A DNA stretch of 64,000 bases from Chrysomallon squamiferum (lineage: Eukaryota; Mollusca; Gastropoda; Neomphalida; Peltospiridae): assembly GCA_012295275.1 (NCBI GenBank), contig CM022665.1, forward strand, positions 25,960,446 through 26,024,445, written 5' to 3'. Numbering within the stretch: position 1 is the first letter of the stretch; each line of letters starts with the position of its first letter. This document shows positions 36,646-51,099 of the stretch, one piece after another. The position numbers and the translations under genes were made by a program. The notes beneath the pieces were generated by a model. The model was given only the letters and a program-made list of their open reading frames with translations. It searched no databases and was not told where the DNA came from.

Positions 36646-36716
36646 TGTATTTTTTATCCAGTGCATCTGGCAAACAGACTGAGAATATTTTTGAAATACA
36701 TATAATATATATACTG

Positions 36717-36848
36717 TATTTAGCCATTCATACTACACTGAACAAAGCCATTCTTACTAAACTGTACAAAAACATTCATAACCCACTGTACAAAACTATT
36801 CATACTACACTGTACCCAGCCATTCACACTATACTCTTTAAAGCTGCC
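36717..36848. repeat. short tandem array, about 30-bp unit, 4-5 copies
   Basis: Copies of AGCCATTCATACTACACTG, TACAAA with substitutions. It immediately follows the triplet block. Confidence 0.8.
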
Positions 36849-37933
36849 ATGAATGCAAAACATGTTTAAATTCTTTTCTTTTAACTCCATATTTATATAA
36901 CTTTGTCATAATTTGCAGTTCTGTGAAAAGAATACTGAACTCAGTTTTTCATCTATTTACAATTTTATCATATTGAAATTTGTACGCAGTATTACTGAGA
37001 ATCTGATTTTTATTGAAAATACATATTAAGCAAATATGGTTTCAGAAATATTTTAGTACAAAAAATAATTTATGTTGTACCATCATTCACTGCTTTGAAC
37101 CAAGAATCTGATTTTTACATACATTAACAGAATTTCTTTTTCAACTTTGAAAATTAATCTTCAGGAATATGTAATTTCAGAAATTTTTAGAATAAAAGAT
37201 ATATATTATATCATCTGTCACTCAATTTAACTGAAAAGAAGATAGTCAGTATGCAGACAAAAAAAGAAAAAAAGAAAAAAAAGAAGATTTTTGAAACATC
37301 ACTTTTTATAGATCTTGTTTTTCTTTCCCCAGCAAAATTGTGTTTATCTATATCTGAAGTAAATGGCTGACATGCTTATTTACATATGCCTTTTACTTTT
37401 AAGTGGATTCCAAGCATTCTGGGATTGCTATCAGCATCTGGTCATAGAGTAACTTTACACAAATAAATAAAACACTTTAAACCATAAACACAATGTATAA
37501 CTGTTTGGACAGTTAAGTTTATGTTTTTCAAATTGGTTTCTGTTGAAGATAGGTTCTTTTTCCTGTACAGATGATTCAGAAGAATGTAGTACCATATCAT
37601 TTCATTTTGCATTTTTCTTACAAAAAGAAAACAGCTGCATATTTATTATCAAAAGACAGGAATAAATTTTCAGAGAATGTAACATTATCAAAGAGAAATA
37701 TATACTTTTTCCAGGAGATATATTTTGACAGAATTTAAATATCTGTATTATTTACAAATTATGGCTCTGGTTCAGTTTAGAAAACGTTCCTGGAACACCC
37801 ATGTTATACATATTGAATTGGAACAAACACTTTACCAGTTAAGAAAATATATTGATTTGTGTTAATAGTTGGATGCAGAACATATCATTCCTTATTTTTT
37901 ACATTATTGTTATAATATACTTCTATAAATATG

Positions 37934-37991
37934 TGTGTACAGACATGTAGGTTTGTGTGAGTGTGTGTGTATATATATATATATATATATG

Positions 37992-38029
<38 letters not shown>

Positions 38030-38075
38030 GGTGCATGTATGCATGTATGTATGTGTGTGTGTGTGTGTAAATAAA
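37934..38075. repeat. compound GT / AT / GT microsatellite
   Basis: GTGTGA-type repeats, an AT run (37,971-37,990), a long GT run (37,995-38,027) and GTAT/TG units. Confidence 0.95.
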
Positions 38076-40724
38076 TAAATGTATAGCATATGGAATTTCA
38101 GATTCAAGATTTAGTTCGTCTTTGAAGCTATAATTATTCTTCAGAAAATTCAAGCACATAATGTAATATCAGTATGATCACACTTCTGTAAAATACAGTC
38201 CAGTGACATGACCATTTTCTCTAGCAAGGCCAGCAATAATATTTTTTTATTTACAAAGGTCAAATAAGGTCAACTAAGAACAGAGAACAAAGTAATTTTC
38301 ACCTTGCAAATCTTATAAGACCTTTATAAAGACAATGGTTGCTGCCTTGCAAATAATACCTTTATTTTATAATCATACATTTTGGACAAGTGGACATTTA
38401 GATTTTGACCAGTCAAGGCCGAGAGGAATGAGTTTATAATGGACACTATGGTTAACCTAATGAAGAATGGTGGAGGTAGGCAATGTATAAATGAAAGCAT
38501 GGATTTCCTTTATAGATTTCCATTATACCATGACCTCTAAGAATGACCTTATAACTAATCTGCTTGGTATGAGATAAACAAGTTTTGTATTCATTAATGT
38601 ACCACTAATAAGGTGGAGTTTTGATGCACATTCTTTGTTACAGAACATGTATGTAAATCACTGGAAGAAAAATTTGAAGTCTAACTTTAACAATCTGTTA
38701 GCAAAATATGTTGCTGGAATAAAATGGTCATTATATAATTATTTAACAATATATTTTAGATTCTTATATCCAGAGCTGATTATTTGAGATATATTAAATT
38801 TTGTTGTGCTGTTAAAATACTGAGATGGAGCTTGTAGAAACAACAGTGGAAGTTAATATAACCAAATTTAATTTCTTATTCTAAAAGCTTTTGTAGGAAA
38901 GAAACGGACAGTACATATTTAAAAACAAAAATGTACTGAATATATTAAATCTTCTTTGTACAGATACTGTTATTTTATTTTATTTTAACATATTGTCAAA
39001 TTTTAATGTTTTCTTTTCTAAATTTTATCATTATAATTTTTGTTATAAATATATGTTGGAAAGAGAATTATCTGAATTTATGGGGTATTCCAAAATGGCA
39101 GATGGTTGTTACATATTTAGTTAAGAATTTATTTTGATTACATTCATTGTTCTTTACATTAATTAATTAATTTTATTTATTTATGCTATTTTATTTTCTG
39201 TTTCTTGGTTAGAATATCAATATGGAGTTTGTAAATCAATGGTGGAAATTACGTTATCTAAATTTAATATCTATTAAAGAAATACTACATGCATAAAATT
39301 ATCATTACATTATTATTTAAGAATATATTTAGACTGTATCCATTTATCACTGTTTGTGATAAAACTGAGCTCTGAATTTAATTTTTTTTTTAAATATTTG
39401 TTTTGTTTTTGTTGTTAAAATTGTGTTTCGGCACTTAGAATTTATATCTGATTTGAAATACATTTTTTTGCAACTGAAATATGAGATAAATAATAAAAAC
39501 ACATATTTTTGTTCACTTGTATGAACGGGCTTTAAAAAGATATAAACTGATGGCAAATCTCCAACAACAGACTTATTATCTTTTTTCTGATACACTACTC
39601 TGTCATACTTTAAACTAGAGTAAAATATATAGGTATTTTTTCAATATACCTTGGTGTATGGTAAATAAATGCTTTGTATTTCAGGCTGCTGTTGCTTTTT
39701 GATTTGTGTATGCTATGCATTTTTGACAGACACACAGAGAAATTTACAGGCATGATACAGTTTTACACACATATACATTTATACTCATATATACACATAC
39801 ACATTCATTTCTAAATTTGTACATATATACACACAAACACAAACACAAGCAGAATCAGATACATACACAGACACATTTGTCAGAACTGCTGAGGACAGAG
39901 GATGATTTTCTACCACAAATCACTGAACTATTTGAAATAAATACAAAACATTACAAATATAATATTTATTTTGCACTGCCATAAATACTCACTACCACAG
40001 CAAAGGCAAATACAAATTAAGCTCAAAACTCAACAGAAAAAAAAGCAAATAAACTAACTATAACCAATTCAGAATTCATTGATTTAAATATAATAAAAAT
40101 CTGGCAGAATCACATCTTTTATGGCTTCACCCAAAGAAATGGTGCCATAATTTTTCCTCACTATGTTGCTTTATCCCATGGTTAACTTGTTCTGATATCA
40201 TGCCAAGAACAAGAAATTCATGACCTAAGTTCTTGACCTGTTTTCACTAAGTGTTCAATTTACTTTGATTGCAGGCAATTCTGCTTACTGGAGGGAAGCA
40301 ATGACCATAGATCTTGCATTTCAGGAGACATAAAGTGCAGTGATGCTGAAATCTGGCAGTTTGTATAGATTCAGAAGGAGAAGAAAATGCAGTCATCATT
40401 TCATAATAAATACAAGAGCAGGATTAAAGGCCATGCAATGTAGTCATTACGCTCTGACTCTAACAATGACATAACTTTTCTTTATTTCTTTCTTCACTTT
40501 TTATTATTACATTTTTCTTCATTTTTTCCTTCTTTTTTTTAATTATTATTATATTTTTGTTTTGGTTCCCAAAGTTCTTCAGGGTTTTGGCATCTCTGGA
40601 AAACAAGTGATGATTATTATATTCATGCTACAATAATAATGAATTTATTTAGAAAGAAGGAAAGACGTAGCATGAATAGAAACTATTGATCAGAAATAAA
40701 TACAAATTAAAAATATCTCAAATA

Positions 40725-40950
40725 CAGTTTATTGTGGTTATGGTTTAGGTTTCAAGCCTAGGGTATGAAAGATCATAGGATCAATCCTTATTAGCATTAC
40801 CTTTCATCCATATCTCATTTCACCCTGTGCCCCATGTCTGGTTTTCCAAAACCCATGATATTTCCTTTCCTGTATATAGGAAGGTGCAGATACAAAATGC
40901 CTTGCAGCTATTAGAAAAAGAGTGGCCCATCACATGTTTACTGTGTGTTT
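40725..40950 (+). mobile_element. possible degraded tRNA-derived SINE
   Basis: TGGTTATGGTTTAGG near 40,735 resembles an A box and GGATCAATCC near 40,779 a B box, about 40 bp apart as in tRNA-derived SINE heads. A roughly 150-bp non-repetitive body follows. No clear tail or target duplication was found, so this is tentative. Confidence 0.3.
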
Positions 40951-41629
40951 CTTCTTTCATTATCTGTGTAACTGTATTTTTATATATTAGAGTTATGGTA
41001 TAATTAATTAAATGACCCAGTACAATATAATGATTAACAGTGATAAAAGTTTTAAACTGATGACAAGGATATGTAATACAGATTGAAATTTAAATATTGT
41101 AACTTATGGAATTTATAAATAAATGTATATGTAAGGTTTCCATAAAATCACTGATATCTAAAATTACTTTATACTAATATTAAACATTTAAAAATCTAGA
41201 AGATCGATGTTATAATTAAAGTTATACATTTTTAAAATTTATAGTAATTTATATGAGTTTGTATATACATCTGTACACAATTCCTTTCAGTTCTAATTAA
41301 AAATCTCACCTAGTCATAAATTTGTTGACTTTAATTTTTTTTTTCTTCCAGTAAATACTGTGGAGTGCATGAAAAACAACATTCTTTGCTGAGATAATTA
41401 ACACCACTTGTAGTCATTTACTTTATTTCAGATGACTGACAAAGGTAAATACTGATGCACCAAGTTATGGCTTCAATAAAATGAAACTTACTGCACTATT
41501 TCCTGCCAAGTATCTGGATATGCTGATGTGACTTTAACTAGTTGAATTATTTCACAGTTTTGTTGGCCATTAATAGTGATATATCCTGATGAAAATTTAT
41601 TTTGAAGGATATTATAAATGTAGAGACTT

Positions 41630-41756
41630 TTGTGTGTGTGTGTGTGCGTGTGTGTGTGTGTGTGTGTGTTTTCTCTCTCACACATCAGTATTAACATTGT
41701 TGTTACAATTAATACTATCAATGCTGTCATTCTTATTATTATTATTATTATTATTA
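41630..41756. repeat. (GT)n and (ATT)n microsatellites
   Basis: GT run with one CG interruption (41,630-41,670) and eight ATT units (41,733-41,756). Confidence 0.93.
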
Positions 41757-42194
41757 CAGTTATCATAATTTTGATAATATTTAAAACCTTAAGAAAGTAA
41801 AAACATATTTAAGATTTTAATGATGTTGAAAGTCATAATACTCTATGTTAAACCAAATTAGTTAGGAACAAATATAAAGAAATGTGTTGTTTATGATCCC
41901 TTAATGAAAGTGTAAAATTCTCTTCTCCTCTTAACAGTTATTGTGTGTCAGTTATGGGCTGCAATTAACAGAACAAAATAAAATAAATGAAGGCTTTGAA
42001 TACTTATAGTCGTCCCTCAACCTCTTCTGCCTCTGTATTGTGTGTGTGTGTTAAATTTTTTAAGGTTACAGATGAATAATGATAAATTAAATGAAATGTA
42101 TAGTATTCATATTTCAAAAAAATCTTATAAAAGGACATTAAAATATAATGTATATTTAAAATTGGTTTTGGAATAATGAATTATATTTAACTAT

Positions 42195-42275
42195 AATATA
42201 TAAAACAAATAAACAAACAAATAAATAAATAAATAAATAAACAAATAAATAAATATTAAATAAATAAATAAATAC
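42195..42275. repeat. (AAAT/AAAC)n microsatellite
   Basis: Tetranucleotide AAAT and AAAC units, interrupted once. Confidence 0.93.
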
Positions 42276-42699
42276 ACAACTGCAGAAAATCTATAGTCCA
42301 CCAACATATTTAAAATTAACAAAAAAACAAAAACAAGAAAAAAAATTGTTACAACTGGAATTTTTTTAATAAGGTTATGAATGAACCAATAAACAAACAA
42401 ATAAAAAACCAAACTAATAAAAATTGATATCAGTTAATTTGGGGAAATTTGCTTCCAGACAAAATGATCAAAACCAAAACGAAACTTTGGCATCATTCAT
42501 TATTAATTTTTCTACTTTACTGCCTACTGACTTCTGTTTAGCATTTCAGATCTAGTTTCTAATTTTGTATCATATTTTTAATGAGCCGAGCAATTTTATT
42601 TCCAGGAGGACATAAAGTAGTAGTAAATAAAGAAGATTTGAAAGAAAAAAGATGATCAAAAGATGGTAAAAATAGTTCTTCTTTTAACCTTAATTTCAA

Positions 42700-42880
42700 A
42701 GATATCATCATTATCATCATCATCATCACCACCACCATCATAATCATCATCATTATCACTATCACCGTCATCATCATCATCATCACCATTACTACCACTA
42801 TTGTTATCATCATCATTATTATTATCGTTATTATTATCATCATCATCATTACTGCTATTACTATTATTATTATTATTTAG
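42700..42880. repeat. ATC/ATT triplet repeats
   Basis: About 60 imperfect ATC, ACC and ATT triplets. All six frames are nearly open, giving Met/Ile, Asp/Asn or Ser/Leu-rich translations that are not genes. Confidence 0.95.
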
Positions 42881-43384
42881 AGACAGCAAAGTTAGAGCTG
42901 CCAATATCTTCATTATAGTATTCACAAATCAAGCATCAAGGTATGCATGCACTGAGAAAAATCAATGGCTTCTGTTTCCAGTGTATAGTAAGATGCTGTG
43001 TATAATATATCTTAAATACACAAACAAAATAAATTACATCAAAAATTATTTTCAGCGTTAGTAAATAAAATTATGAAATATCTGTGAAGTATTTTTAACT
43101 TTGTTGACAGAGGTGCATTTATCAATTCCTTTTAATTTCTTTTTTTTTTTAACATGTCTAGTCATGCATAGGCCTTCTTTTTTTTTTCTTTTTTTTCTTT
43201 TTTTATAGATTTTTATAATATGTTAAATATAAGGTTTGATATACATTTCAGTTGCACCTAAGTATATTAATACTTGTTACTTTAAAATAAGTAACATAGC
43301 TGCCGTGATTCTTGTTTTGTGTGTATACATTTATTATAAAAATATTTTGTGAGGAATGATTGTTTTTCGGGATAAGATAATTAG

Positions 43385-43795
43385 TTATTATTATTATTAT
43401 TATTGCCACAGATGTTATAACACTTATGTTGTTGTAAATACTGCTGTTATTAATATTATTATTGAATATCATCATTTTTTATTTCTTTTGGTATTATTGA
43501 AATTATTATTTGTTATTACTATTGATTTTATTGTTATCATCATTATTGCTACTACTGTTATTTTATTGTTAATATTACAGCTAGTATTATTGTTAATAGT
43601 GTTGTTGTTATAATAGTTTTGTTGTTGTAAATACTGCTATTATTATTTATCTTGCTAATATTATTGTTACTATTACTGCCATCAATATTTTTTATTCCTT
43701 TTATTATTATTATAATAATTATTTTATTATTATAATCCTTATTGTTGTTACTATTATTATTTTGTTGTTAATATTACAGCTGTTATCATTATTAT
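43385..43795. repeat. ATT/GTT triplet-rich region
   Basis: More than 400 bp of imperfect ATT, GTT and ACT triplets, with two related subsegments containing GTTGTTGTAAATACTGCTAT (near 43,429 and 43,622). Confidence 0.9.
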
Positions 43796-44194
43796 TGCTT
43801 CAAGCAAGTTTGTCATGGGACGGTTTTTGACCATGTCTATGAAATTCTCCTTTTTGTATAATATAAGTCTCTATTTATTTTAAAATTATACAGCTGAATG
43901 TAAACTATGCAGTCATAGTAATTTACTGCATTTAATATAGGCATTTCATAATGACTATATTTACTCATCATCTTTTTATTAAAAAAAAGTCTCTTTACCA
44001 TGTTATAATGAAATGGTAGACATCATAACCCTTTAATTTTCTGACTGACCCAGTCGAATTTCAAAACTTATGAGAGTGTTGTTCATTCAATTTCTGTCAA
44101 ACATTTATTAAATTTTATTATATAGGTAGCTGGTATTGGGAGCTAATGGGGTCAGACACAAGAGATTCATTTTCTGAAGGAGTCAAAGTTGTAT

Positions 44195-44833
44195 GGATCT
44201 TGTAAGAACTTTTCATATTGGAAGAGACTGTTTGACAGTCTATATGACATTTTCTAAGAACCACTGATTACGTTTGTTTATATCTGATATCTTGCAATAG
44301 TCAAGACATTTTATTACTCAGGATAATATATGGGATCAGTGTAGAAAATATATTTCTAAGGAACACTGGTTATCTTTGATCACTGCTTCTGTTACTGTAA
44401 CTGAACAGGATGTTGTCTTTCATCCACTGAAATCCTTGTTTTTTGACAATATTTGGCAGTCATTCTACACAACATTTTCTAAGAAACTAACAAACACTTT
44501 ATATTTCATTATAACAAATATATTGTATTCTTGATGATAATGTCTGTGATCAATATGCACAGCATTCTTTAACAAATATAGGATACCTCTGATTATGTCT
44601 GATAGCTAAGATCTTCAGTTTTATTAGGAGAAAATTTATGGGATCATCTACAAAAGATTATCTAAGGAATATGGTTACATTTGGTTACCTCTGAAATCTG
44701 AAACTTTTTAGTCACTGAGGACAATATATAGAAGTCAGTATATGTAACTTTCCTCAACAAACATTGGCTATATTTGGTTGCATGTGAAATCTAAGACATC
44801 TGTCCTTGAGGACAATATATAAATATACATATA

Positions 44834-44883
<50 letters not shown>

Positions 44884-45065
44884 GATCAGTTATGTAACAG
44901 TATTTAAGACAAAATGGCTACGTTTGGATGCAAATGAAGTCTAAGACATTTGGTTCTTCAGGACAATATACAAGGGTCAATATAATTATTTAAAACAAGT
45001 TACATTTGACAAAATCTAAATTCTAATACCTTTACTTGGGGGTAAACATATGCAACATTCTCCAA
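44195..45065. repeat. degenerate tandem array, about 85-100-bp unit
   Basis: Eight or so diverged copies. Recurrent pieces are ACATTTTCTAAGGAACACTGG, TTATATTTGGTTGC, GAAATCTAAGACATTT and TGAGGACAATATAT, followed by GGGATCAGTAT. Confidence 0.7.
44836..44879. repeat. (AT)22 microsatellite
   Basis: Perfect AT run inside the degenerate array. Confidence 0.96.
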
Positions 45066-45879
45066 GAAACACTGGTTGTATTTGATGATGATATTTTGTA
45101 CCAGCTGAGACAGAAGACTCACAGCAGAGTGAAAATCAATCTCTTCTCTTTGCTTATCACACTGTGATTCTAATTGATTATGTTGAATCATACACTGGAT
45201 GAGATGCATTATCACAAACTCATATCAGACTGAATGAAGGCATGAATAATATAAAACATAGCACATCTGACGAGAGTGAAGACATGTCATCAAAAAACAA
45301 TATGTTGGCTGAAATAATAAATACTTTTTGTTGTTTTTTTGAGGATAATTATTTGTAGGTAATAAATAAATAGGATTTTTTTTTTCTACATTTTTTAATG
45401 GAAAAAGATGATAATAGAATTTTGTAAAGAGTTTAAAAATACAGATGAGGACAATATTATGAACTGAAAGAAAAAATGAAAAAAAATGGAATGATCAGTT
45501 TTCTGTAAAAGAACAACTATGATCAGATTATGAATGCTGAAGGAATTAATATTTGTTTTTAATTAATTAAAAAATTATATGCCCTCAGTAGAACTAAGGT
45601 TTGCTTTTAAACATTTTCTTATAAATTACATGTTCAAAAAAAGAAGAAGAAGAAAATGTGAAAAAAATATGAGTAGTAGTATTCAAAGCTTCTCTCATTT
45701 TTGCTTTTTTTTTGGTTTCAAGGAAACATATTTTCTCAAAATTAAAAATGTATAATGCACACAAAAAAAAAATTTAGGAACCACTTTCAAATTAGTGGTG
45801 TGACATTCACACAATTATCATTTAACCATTTCAACTTAATTAGAAAATCTGCCAGTAATCAAGATAATGGCTATGACCT

Positions 45880-46270
45880 ACTGAACAAACAACAAAATCA
45901 ATGGACAGATCGGGATGGTGGCTTCTCACAATATCATCATAGCTTGCTGCATGGCCATGTCTTTTTTCTTTCAATCAAGGAAATTAGTCTGACATGAGAG
46001 GAAAGTCAGCCCAATATCTCAATCTGCCAAACTATCTCCTTTCTCAATAGCCAAACTGTCCAAGGAAATGCTTTCCACCATTGATTGGCATGCGCAGCTG
46101 ACAAAGAATGGATTGGAATGTGTACATACTGGTTCAGTCCTGATTTTCTGAACAAATACAACAAGAATGGTTGTTTTTCCTTCATTCACCCAACCCAGAG
46201 AGTGGACTAAATACATATATACATAGCCACGAGGTGCAACTTTCTCAGACTGCCAGACTTGATCACCACT
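45880..46270. promoter_or_regulatory. non-repetitive island, candidate intronic element
   Basis: Balanced sequence with CCACCATTGATTGGCATGCG followed by CAGCTGACAAAGAATGGATT around 46,076-46,116, combining a PBX/HOX-like TTGATTGG, an E-box CAGCTG and a TGACA core. A 65-codon minus-strand frame crosses it but resembles nothing known to me. Confidence 0.25.
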
Positions 46271-48156
46271 TTTTGTATTGTGATCAACAAAAATTAATCC
46301 CTACTATAGTGAAAAAAAATAAATAAATAATAATAACATTCCAATGAAATTTATTTGGATCAAAATTTTCAAAGGAGTAGAAAAAGACAAAATTGAAAAA
46401 TAAAGAGAATTTGGTCATGCATGCCAGATTGATAAAAGCAGCCATCAGCAAACAAAAAAATATTTGAAAACTGAAATGAATCTATCCAACACTTTTTAGT
46501 TGAGTACATGAAGAGCACAGCAGAAAACAAACATCAGAGATCAATTAATCACATATTTATCCATTAGATAACCACTTTGAGATGAGAAGGACTCAACAGA
46601 AAAATAAAGAAAGATATTCTTTTAGACAAACACAGAATTCTGTCAATGACAGTGGTTCTACAAAGTCACTGAATGAAGAGAAAACACATTGGCAGAGTCA
46701 GACTTATTGTTAAAGAACTCTCTCAGTTTTAAAACAATATTTAAACTGACATTTTTCATAAACACCGTTCATGTTTTATTGTTCAGAAGGCAACACCTCT
46801 TTGGTGAAAAATTAAACATGTTGTCAAGTCAGACACACCTTGAAATTAAAAACAAAGATTACTTGTTCTGATAAACAGACAGAAAGATAATAACATAGGT
46901 AAAGGTATGGACGTAGATATAGTCACTGACATAAATTTTGTTATGAACGTAAATTTAGATACAGTGAAACTTATAAAAATAGTGCCCACAGTAGATCAGA
47001 ATTCACACAAAACTGAATGATTTTTCTGAGTTCCTGAGATCTTTTTGCTTGATCCCATTACTGTTCAGTTTTCAGAAGTTTTCACTGTATGTAATTATAT
47101 CAGTAATAAAATACTCACAGACAAAGCATCTTTAATCAAGTAATTTTCTACTTCTAGAAACCAAACATTTGTAAAAGATAATTTTAATACACTTAAAAAA
47201 CACTTATATAACTGTAATATTTAGTTCACATATGTATTGATTATTATTACTATTTTTCACAGAACAGAGAACAGTAGCCTTGAAATAAATAAAAGTGAAA
47301 TAACTGACAAACTCAAAATAAATAATGAAAGAAGACAGAAATGTTTTTAAAAGAAAAAAAAGTTAAATTCTTTGAACAGAAGTGAATAGAGAGAAGAATA
47401 AAGTTGAAGATCAAGAAAAGAATTTTACCTATAAATATTAAAAGTTACATTTAAAAAAAAAAAAATAAAAATAAAATAAAATATTCTGCCATAACAAAAT
47501 AAAATAAATAAAGGCTTATAAGGCAGGAACTTGAAGAAAAATCAGAAAACCAGAACTGAAATGTTATTTTTATAATTCTATAAAACAGTGTATGTGTGCA
47601 TGTGGGTGTCATAAAAATAAAAATTAAAAATAAATTAAATCTCAGGATGAACATATGAAGCTATTAACTTTATTTTGTTACACAATCCGACAAATAATTT
47701 TTAATACACACACATCATGAATAATTACAAAGTATTATGTATTTATATATGCTCTTACGTACAAAAGTATTTGTGATTTTTGTTTGTGCTAGTTTGAATC
47801 TGTTTACAATGTGTTTGAATGATTTAGTAATTACATATATCTTGCTATAATTATAAACATAGACATTTTATCTCAGGTAACCTACATTATTCAAAGATTC
47901 TTCTTGGGCCATTAGTTCCATCAGGCTGTCTGCTGCTAATGTTTGTAATTAGGCATTTATAAGATATTAATTTTTTGGAAACTATTTTTACCATATGGTC
48001 TCATTATATTAAAGGCTGTGAAGAGGTATGTGTTTTGAAGATGACTTGAAGCAACATAAAATGAACACTATCAAATAGAACTATCAGCTGTAATGAAACA
48101 CATGGGAGATATCATATATTATTTGTAGTCCAATTAAACATAGATGAAAATTATGG

Positions 48157-48191
<35 letters not shown>
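48157..48191. repeat. poly-A run, 35 bases
   Basis: The longest homopolymer in the window. It is followed by an AT-poor, non-repetitive stretch to 48,590. Confidence 0.97.
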
Positions 48192-48194
<3 letters not shown>

Positions 48195-48639
48195 GTAATG
48201 AAAGAAAGAAAGATACTGAACCTTCTTAGCTGTTATTTGTTGGTATTTTCAATACCAGTTCAAGGATAATACAAGAAGTGTAAAATATACCAGTTTGATT
48301 TTTATTTGCTAGAACATAGGTTTTCGTGGGGGTCGTTAGTACGTTCTTGAGTGAGGGGATGTTTTAGCTTTTTTCAACTTGACTTGGAAGGAGGAATAAA
48401 TAAAAATGTGCAGAAAGGTTTGGGACCCATCATAGTGAATATAGATTCCTTTTGTACTGTCTTTGGTGGATGAGAATATGGTAACACTTGATATTATTGA
48501 ATCAAAAATTTTAAAGGGGGTCATCAGTCATACTGAGTTGCTCATAAGGGGTTGAGGTGTCAAAAAGGTTGAAAACCAGTGTACTAGAAGAACTAAAATA
48601 GAGGATACATCTTTGCTAGAGATGGAAATACTAATACAA

Positions 48640-48865
48640 CAGTACTACTTTTGGCCATTGCAACTACAACTACTATTTCTACTTTGACTACAACTACTGC
48701 TATTGCCATTATTATGACTACTACTACTGCATGTACCACTACAAATACTAACATCATCAGTACTGCTGTTACCATTAGCACTACCACTGCTACATTTACT
48801 GCTATTATTAACATTACTGATAAAAAAAAAAAATAATAATAATAAATAATTTAAAAAAATAAAAA
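48640..48865. repeat. ACT/ATT triplet repeats and A-rich tail
   Basis: Imperfect ACT, GCT and ATT triplets followed by AAT/AAAT units. Confidence 0.9.
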
Positions 48866-49299
48866 TAAAAATGACTGGATTATACTTTGGGCAACTGTAA
48901 GTCTAATATTGATTAAAAATTATAAATACATAAATAAATTATAAATAAATTCATAGGACTAATAAATAAAATTTAGTATGTGTGAAAGAAACAAATTGAC
49001 AGCCATCTGTGGCATTAATGGCTATATAAATGGTGTGTTGATGTTTGTTTGATGATTTCTGTCTATTACAAAGCAGTGTTTCTGGCTATTATAGCAAAAT
49101 TTGTTCTGTAATAAAACAGTTAAATGTATAATAAAGTTTAATAAAAAATAGATGTTAAACTGGTATATCATGCATAGAAATATAATTATATTACGCACAT
49201 ATAAAAAAACCCATTATATTTTATACATATACAATAAAATGCAAAAAACACATAAAAAAGACATTAAAAACACAGTCACTTACAATATACACAAACTAA

Positions 49300-49510
49300 C
49301 ATGCACACAAATATATATACACACACACATACATATATTATATATAGACTCATAGATATATATTCATATACATATATATTTATATAAATATACACACACA
49401 CATAAACATATTATCTAATCAACATAATCTTTTTTAAAATTTTAATTTAATATATATATTCATATAAACACACATACACATGCAAAAATACACACACACA
49501 CACACATATT
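49300..49510. repeat. ATAC/AC/AT-rich repeats
   Basis: Mixed CA, TATA and ACAT repeats, including CA runs near 49,318 and 49,490. Confidence 0.88.
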
Positions 49511-49639
49511 TCACTTTAGTGAATATATTACATAATCAGATAAAGAAGAACAAAATATTTTTTAAAATTTCACATAAAATATTATCTACTTGGTTTAGTG
49601 GTTCTGTACTGCAAATGAAAACCATTAAAGTATATCCAT

Positions 49640-49905
49640 TCCTTTTAACTCTTTTGAACACCTGACAATAAACAGATTATAAAATTTCTGTGCACAAATT
49701 ATTGCAGAATAAAATGTCTGCGTGATTGTTTTCCTCCATGTTTTGCGGAGAACCTTGCCAAGGAAACTCTATCTGCATGGCAATCAATTTTCCTTTAATT
49801 GATTAATCTATGACTTCATACTTTGAGTTTGCAATTCCCTAACACAAATCATTTCACAGTTGCTGTTTGCAGAAAAACTGTGTACTTGCGAGCAAGGCAG
49901 CCATT
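49640..49905. promoter_or_regulatory. non-repetitive island, candidate intronic element
   Basis: Contains ATCTGCATGGCAATCAATTT, then CCTTTAATTGATTAATC (homeodomain-rich), and retains three CpG sites (TGCGTG, TGCGGA, TGCGAG) in otherwise CpG-poor DNA. No coding frame stands out. Confidence 0.25.
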
Positions 49906-50139
49906 TTTTATATATATATATTTTTTATACTAATTAAATAATAATAAAAAACAAAAAAAACAATGTAGAATATATTTTTCACTATAAATCATGTTGGAAA
50001 CATGTCAGTCATTGCTAGCCAGAAGTGGCAATTATACTGAAAAGAAATATATTGTAAAAACTGTTATTTTTTTCATTGTCAGACCGTGATGGAAATAATA
50101 TTTATGGATTTTTTTTAATTATAATTCAAATCTATTTGA

Positions 50140-50173
50140 GGAAATGGATAATAATAATAAAAATAAAAATAAA

Positions 50174-50219
<46 letters not shown>

Positions 50220-50222
50220 GAT
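50140..50222. repeat. (AAT)n microsatellite
   Basis: About fifteen uninterrupted AAT units flanked by AAAT units. Confidence 0.95.
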
Positions 50223-51099
50223 AAAACATTAATAAATTATCTAAATGGTATTTATCTTTATTTTTTAAAAATGTTCAAATAATTAAAGACACAAAATCAA
50301 AGTATTCTAAAATCTCTGATTAACAAAATAAAATAAAAATAGGTAAAGAAATGGTATTAAAAATATATAAAAAATAAGATTCTGCATATGGGCTGTGATT
50401 TAGAGATTTATTTCATGATGTCAAAGTTATAGAAATTTTAAAAATTAAAGCTGATTTCATTTTTGACACTGGAACATGAAACTTTATTAATGATAAAACA
50501 AATGTATTTTTTGGTTGAACTAGATATCATTTTTTATTTATTTATTTTTTAATAGAATAAATAAAGAGTGTTGTATATATAAATGATAAGCTATTAATAT
50601 TATTCATTAGAGAGAAAAAGGTAAAATGGTTCTATTAATCTGTTTAGATTAAATTTCTAAAAGAAATGCCTCAATAATAATTTTTCAGGATACTTGTATT
50701 AATTTTTTATTAGAGTGAAAAATTTAACATGTTATATCATGTTTTTTTTTTTTTTCAACATATTTATCAGAATTTTAAAGGAATGCATACATTATAACTT
50801 CTGTTAATATTGCAAGTCAGTATTAATCAAGATGGAGGAAATATGGAAATATATTATCCAATGCATTTGTCTTGCTTTTTAAAATATTGATTTATTTATT
50901 TACTTATTTTTAAATAATACCTCCAAATGTATAAAGTCATTTATAGAGATACTCCAAATCAATATTAATCAAAATGGAGGGGCAAAAGGTCAGATTATGC
51001 GATGATTTTTTAATGTATATTTTTATATTTTTTTAAGATAATACCTGCAAACTGGAATCAATTATAACATCATTTATATAGATGCTCTGAGTTTTGGCT

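Noticed and set aside
39640-39730. Possible minus-strand exon ending before GTATAT with a QQQPEIQSIYLPYTK frame
   Set aside because: The donor is weak, the frame starts after a stop without a good acceptor, and it does not match the expected residues before exon A.
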